Source: Pratylenchus scribneri
Lineage: Eukaryota > Nematoda > Chromadorea > Rhabditida > Pratylenchidae
Reading direction: 5' to 3'
NCBI GenBank assembly: GCA_030063045.1
Contig: JAQSEB010000059.1
Span: forward strand, 806,001-870,000
Length of the DNA: 64,000 bases
This document shows positions 60,006 to 64,000 of the stretch, piece by piece (position 1 is the stretch's first letter; each line of letters starts with the position of its first letter). The notes beneath the pieces are model-generated. The model had not been told where the DNA came from and did no database searches. It was given only the letters and a program-made list of their open reading frames with translations. A program made the translations under genes and the position numbers.

Positions 60006-60282
60006 ATGAAGAATTGACGAAGAAGAGGGCAACAATAAATGTTGATTTTGATGATGAGGCGATATGCCATTTTGTTTGCCCGCATTGTTGTTACAAATTT
60101 AGTTGTTGAATAAATCTTTCAAAAAATATTAATGTGTACGAGATGCATAGAGGTTTTAATTAATAATTTTGGGTATGGTTTAATTAGGCGAAAACATATG
60201 GGAATTCCTTTATTTTTCGTTAAAATACTTAAATGTTGGATGAGGTTTCTTCGAACCGATTGAAGTAATTGCGTTTATTTTT

Positions 60283-60565
60283 GTCCCATATCGCAACAAG
60301 ACAATAATTAATCTGAGAAGACCACTTACCAATAGAAAACCCAAAGTGCCCTTTAAAAAGTTACCTTTTTAAATTCGGAATTTAATTAAAAAGGTTCATT
60401 TCTTTGAGTATATCAAATTAAGGAGGAAAGCCGCTTTTTCAATAAGATATCAACATTTTTTAACAAATTAGTTGCGCAATTTTTTAAAGTAAATTTAAGT
60501 CTTTCGATCATATCCACTTACTAAATTGGTTGCTTCCTTCTTTTTGAACTATTGGTAAAAAGAAT
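60283..60565. repeat. MITE family F
   Basis: Counterpart of the copy at 57088-57345 within the duplicated segment. Confidence 0.65.
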
Positions 60566-60694
60566 GTCCAAGGTATACTGAATCATTTTGTTTATGGAAA
60601 GGACAAATTTATATAATTATTGAATTGAAGAATATGAAAAAACTAACAGATAAAATTATACGAAAATGTAAATGAATTGTGGTTCGAAAACAAA

Positions 60695-60772
60695 TGCAAA
60701 GTTCCTCTTTCTTTCCTTCCTCTTCCCCATCGTCTTCCTCCCCCTTTGTCGTCTTCTTCCAAGTTCCAAATT
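60695..60772 (-). pseudogene. Fragment of the last FAR-gene exon
   Basis: Only the acidic tail part is left (AAAGTTCCTCTTTC to TCTTCCAAGTTCC), together with about 90 bp of shared 3' flank. Confidence 0.6.
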
Positions 60773-61153
60773 GATCATTAGTAAATTTATTATACATAAT
60801 TCATTCAAAAATGATTCCCAAATGCTGGGTTGATTGATATGAGAAAATAATGGGGGTGGGGGAAGTAATAAGCCTTAAAATGCCCCCCTGGAATATTCAT
60901 CCGAAGATGAATCAGTATGGCATTAGTCATTAGTACCCAAAATAGCATTCTCCTTTTTTTCGCTGCCAATTGTAAGGGAGAGACCACCAGCGGATAAAGC
61001 AAGGAAAGCAAAATCTTCCTTGTGGTGGGTAGCAAAATCGGTAGTGCTTTAGCTTTGGCCTTATAGTTTGGATCAAGACCCCAACCCGTCCACATATTTT
61101 TCCATTGGCTGGGCTGGATATCCCAGCCACTTTACTCAATATTGCTACCATAA

Positions 61154-61256
61154 AATTAATGAATCGTCCTCTCCCCCACAAATGAATTTATTTGGGGATT
61201 GATCAGAGCTCTTCCATTTGAGCCAAATCGTGGAAAAAGCAACAAATTTCAAAAAG
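61154..61256 (+). pseudogene. Remnant of the F-box-like first exon
   Basis: ATGAATCGTCCTCT and GAGCTCTTCCATTTGAGCCA match 59315-59420, but indels break the frame. Confidence 0.75.
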
Positions 61257-61342
61257 TTCAAATTCTTGAACCGAAGAGAATGCAAAAAACAACAAAGTAA
61301 AATAATTTGAAAATGTAAATGAATTGTGGTTCAAAAACGTAT

Positions 61343-63800
61343 TCAAAGTTCTTCTTTCTTTCCTTCCTCCTCTCCATCATCTTTCTCATCCTCATCCTCT
61401 TTATTCTTCGTCTCTTCATCTTCCTTTTTCTCCTCTTCCTGCTGTTTGCCTTCAGCAGATTTACCGCCGTCGCCGTTGCCCAATTCCTGTGCCCATTGGC
61501 CCATTCCTTCGGATTGTACTGCTTTGGTCACAATTGGCTCCAACAGAGGGAATGCCTTCTCGAATGCAGCGCGCAAATTCCATTTTGCCTCCGAAGATAA
61601 TTCCCCAAATTGGCCCAATAATTGTTGGGAAATGAAATGGCCAAATGAGGATTTGACCTTTGGGAACAAATTTAAAAAAAAAAAAGAATGGGAAATATTT
61701 AAAATGCGATAAGATTTTAACGGTTCATTGGTTTGTTCTAGACCTCAAACATTATACTCATTTGATAGACATGTTAATTGTGACCAAACCAAAATGGGTT
61801 TAAACCGTTTAATACCCTTTAATTGTGACCAAACCAAAATGGGTTTAAACCGTTTAATACCCTTTAATTGTGACCAAACCAAAATGGGTTTAAACCGTTT
61901 AATACCCTTTAATTGTGACCAAACCAAAATGGGTTTAAACCGTTTAATACCCTTTAATTGTGACCAAACCAAAATGGGTTTAAACCGTTTAATACCCTTT
62001 AATTGTGACCAAACCAAAATGGGTTTAAACCGTTTAATACCCTTTAATTGTGACCAAACCAAAATGGGTTTAAACCGTTTAATACCCTTTAATTGTGACC
62101 AAACCAAAATGGGTTTAAACCGTTTAATACCCTTTAATTGTGACCAAACCAAAATGGGTTTAAACCGTTTAATACCCTTTAATTGTAGACCAAACCAAAA
62201 TGGGTTTAAACCGTTTAATACCCTTTAATTGTGACCAAACCAAAATGGGTTTAAACCGTTTAATACCCTTTAATTGTAGACCAAACCAAAATGGGTTTAA
62301 ACCGTTTAATACCCTTTAATTGTTGACCAAACCAAAATGGGTTTAAACCGTTTAATACCCTTTAATTGTTGACCAAACCAAAATGGGTTTAAACCGTTTA
62401 ATACCCTTTAATTATTGACCAAACCAAAATGGGTTTAAACCGTTTAATACCCTTTAATTGTTGACCAAACCAAAATGGGTTTAAACCGTTTAATACCCTT
62501 TAATTGTTGACCAAACCATAACAAATTATATACCATTCAATGCGTCCTGACCAGCTCTATCCAATTTTGGGTATATTTATATTTACCCATATATAATTCT
62601 TTTTTCGATAAATTAAATAATATCCAAATGAATTCCATTTCCCAATTTCACACCTTTTCAATGTATTCTTTGGCCTCTGGCTCCAATCCACCCTCAAATT
62701 CTGCCCATTTTTTGATGGCCGTTTGCCAAATTTCCTCCAACAATTCCGCAAATTTTGGCGTTTTCCCCTTCAGCTCGGCCCATAAATCGCCGCCTGACTT
62801 AAATGAGGCGGCCCCCTCCCAAACTTTGGACAATTGTTCCAATTCCGAAACGAGTACTTCGCCCAGTTTGTTGCGCCATTCATCCGGCAAAATTCCTGCT
62901 GGGTAGAAAATTTACCGTAAATTATCTTTTAATTTCCTATTCTCTAATAATTTCTCATATTTTGGAGAGGTTAAAAATAACAATTCCCCATTGGGTTTTA
63001 AAAGAGATTTTAGGGTATGAATGGTTAAGGATTAGGGATATGTTCAATTTATCGCCATTTAAAATAACTAACTCATCAAGGACTTAGATAATTTTATTAA
63101 CAAATTAAAGAGCAGACTTTTGACTATTAAATAATATTAATTTTATTTAAATTGATTCAGAATTTAACCTAAAAAACCTTTTATAGACCTTTACGCGGAT
63201 TATTGAAATCAGCAGTGGTTTTTTAACCATAATTTCAGTTCTGAACCAATTTAAATATAATTAATATTATTTAATAGCCAAAAGTCTGCTCTTTAATTTG
63301 ATACTAAAATCATCAAAATTGACTCAGTCCTTGATGAGTTATTTTAAATGGCACCAAGTTGGACTATTCCCAAAGGATTGTGAAATGTTTAGGCAAAAAA
63401 ATATGCCTCGAAATTTGGCCGGAATCCAATCGAAAAGACTGTCAGGTGAGGCAATGTTCTTGATGAATTTGTTGATTTGATCCGGGTCAATGGATTCGAC
63501 CAAATTTTTTATGCCTGCCATTGGGTCCTGTTGGCCTCCAGTCCCATCTAATTGGAAAATTAAATTCATTTTTTAATTCATTCTTCAAACCGGATTTCGG
63601 CATTTGCCCTAGTGCAGCCTGCATTCCCTCCTATAAATAAATTTTGAGTTTGGCAAATTTTGTGAATAAAATTTTATGACCAAAAATCCGCCAATCATTT
63701 CCGACAAATCCGGGGTGTTTTCTTCTTTTTTCCCATTAATACCAGTTAACAAAAAGACAATCAGAAAGAGGAAATTGAGGGCAACCCAATTGGTGGACAT
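61343..63800 (-). CDS. FAR-like secreted fatty-acid/retinol-binding protein with acidic C-terminal tail
   Basis: Exons 63800-63681, 63630-63591, 63547 to about 63407, 62898-62654 and 61657-61343; about 286 residues. Signal peptide MSTNWVALNFLFLIVFLL. The helical core follows the FAR pattern: LPDEWRNKL, ELKGKTPKFAELLEEIW, LEPEAKEYIEKV, then FGELSSEAKWNLRAAFEKAF, comparable to the LSxEAK repeats of nematode FAR proteins. FARs bind fatty acids and retinol outside the cell and occur on the surface of parasitic species. Unusual is a roughly 50-residue Glu/Lys/Asp tail ending KKEEL. The end of exon 3 is ambiguous: a GC donor after TTTCGAG (63407) keeps DWIPAKFR, while a GT donor after GACA (63440) drops it. 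Introns hold a family A array and a family G MITE. Confidence 0.74.
61690..62620 (-). repeat. Family A element, about 17 units (largest array)
   Basis: Roughly the first ten units are 45 bp (TTTAATTGTGACC instead of TTTAATTGTTGACC) and the rest 46 bp. The homogenised 45-bp block keeps open frames of over 130 codons on both strands. It lies in FAR-like intron 61658-62653. Confidence 0.9.
63065..63362. repeat. MITE family G
   Basis: In FAR-like intron 62899-63406. Its right end abuts the uncertain end of exon 3, so the insertion may have altered the splice site. Confidence 0.75.
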
Positions 63801-64000
63801 TTTTTGAGAGAAACGAATTGAATGAATTCGGCAATTTTTTGGATTGGATTTGGCCACCTTTTGGGAAGATATGAAAACCAAAGGCTTGGATGGAATCAAT
63901 AAATTGGCCATACCCCTCCAACAAATCCCCCGATTTCCCCTCCCTCTCGCACAGATTTTACGTCGCGCAGCCAAAAATAGAATGGGCCGAGTGCGTCTTC
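63801..64000. other. Upstream flank of the FAR-like gene
   Basis: No exon recognised; it should contain the promoter of the minus-strand gene. Confidence 0.4.

Larger units (their letters stand above)
60006..61342. other. Intergenic, composed of duplicated gene fragments
   Basis: 60130-60775 repeats 56920-57590, and 60785-61260 repeats 59130-59440. MITE F sits at 60283-60565. Confidence 0.65.

Noticed and set aside
1..64000. tRNA, rRNA or other structured RNA genes
   Set aside because: None recognised by eye. A covariance-model scan would be needed to exclude them, especially because MITE hairpins can mimic structured RNAs.

Overview
The window is nuclear DNA from a nematode. Six multi-exon genes could be assembled with every splice phase consistent. 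They include a stonin/UNC-41 homologue, a nematode-type chemoreceptor, a fatty-acid-and-retinol-binding (FAR) type secreted protein and ShKT-domain secreted proteins. FAR proteins and this receptor class are known only from nematodes. Very short introns (43-57 bp) sit beside long, transposon-filled ones. A tylenchid plant parasite such as a cyst nematode is my guess from overall flavour, not something the sequence proves.

Layout. 342-13780 (+): 19 exons of an MTCL/SOGA-family coiled-coil protein; its 5' end lies outside the window. 14082-22187 (-): three tandem genes for small secreted proteins with repeated cysteine modules, two of them ending in a ShKT domain. 23924-27437 (-): a seven-transmembrane chemoreceptor. 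27438-32135: a repeat-only block with a foldback element, a 26-bp satellite and a hAT-like element. 32136-35353 (+): mitochondrial glycine C-acetyltransferase. 36593-54614 (-): unc-41 (stonin), 23 exons and about 1,866 residues. 56066-63800: an F-box-like gene and a degenerate relative (+) interleaved with a FAR-like gene and its broken exon copies (-), apparently by local segmental duplication.

Almost everything between exons is repeat. There are about 24 copies of a palindromic ~300-bp MITE (family F), 12 of a second one (family G) and 12 loci of an inverted-repeat element carrying an expandable 46-bp tandem array (family A). Other repeats are foldback elements built of 14-15-bp GC-rich units with 9-10-bp target duplications, 26/27/34-bp satellites and one hAT-like element with an 8-bp target duplication. 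One unc-41 intron consists almost wholly of a family A element and has the same 14 bp across both splice junctions, which is what a recent transposon-derived intron gain should look like.

The genes are unrelated in function (microtubules, secretion, chemosensation, threonine/glycine catabolism, synaptic vesicle endocytosis, lipid binding) and are not an operon. All coordinates come from hand splicing; no database search was run.
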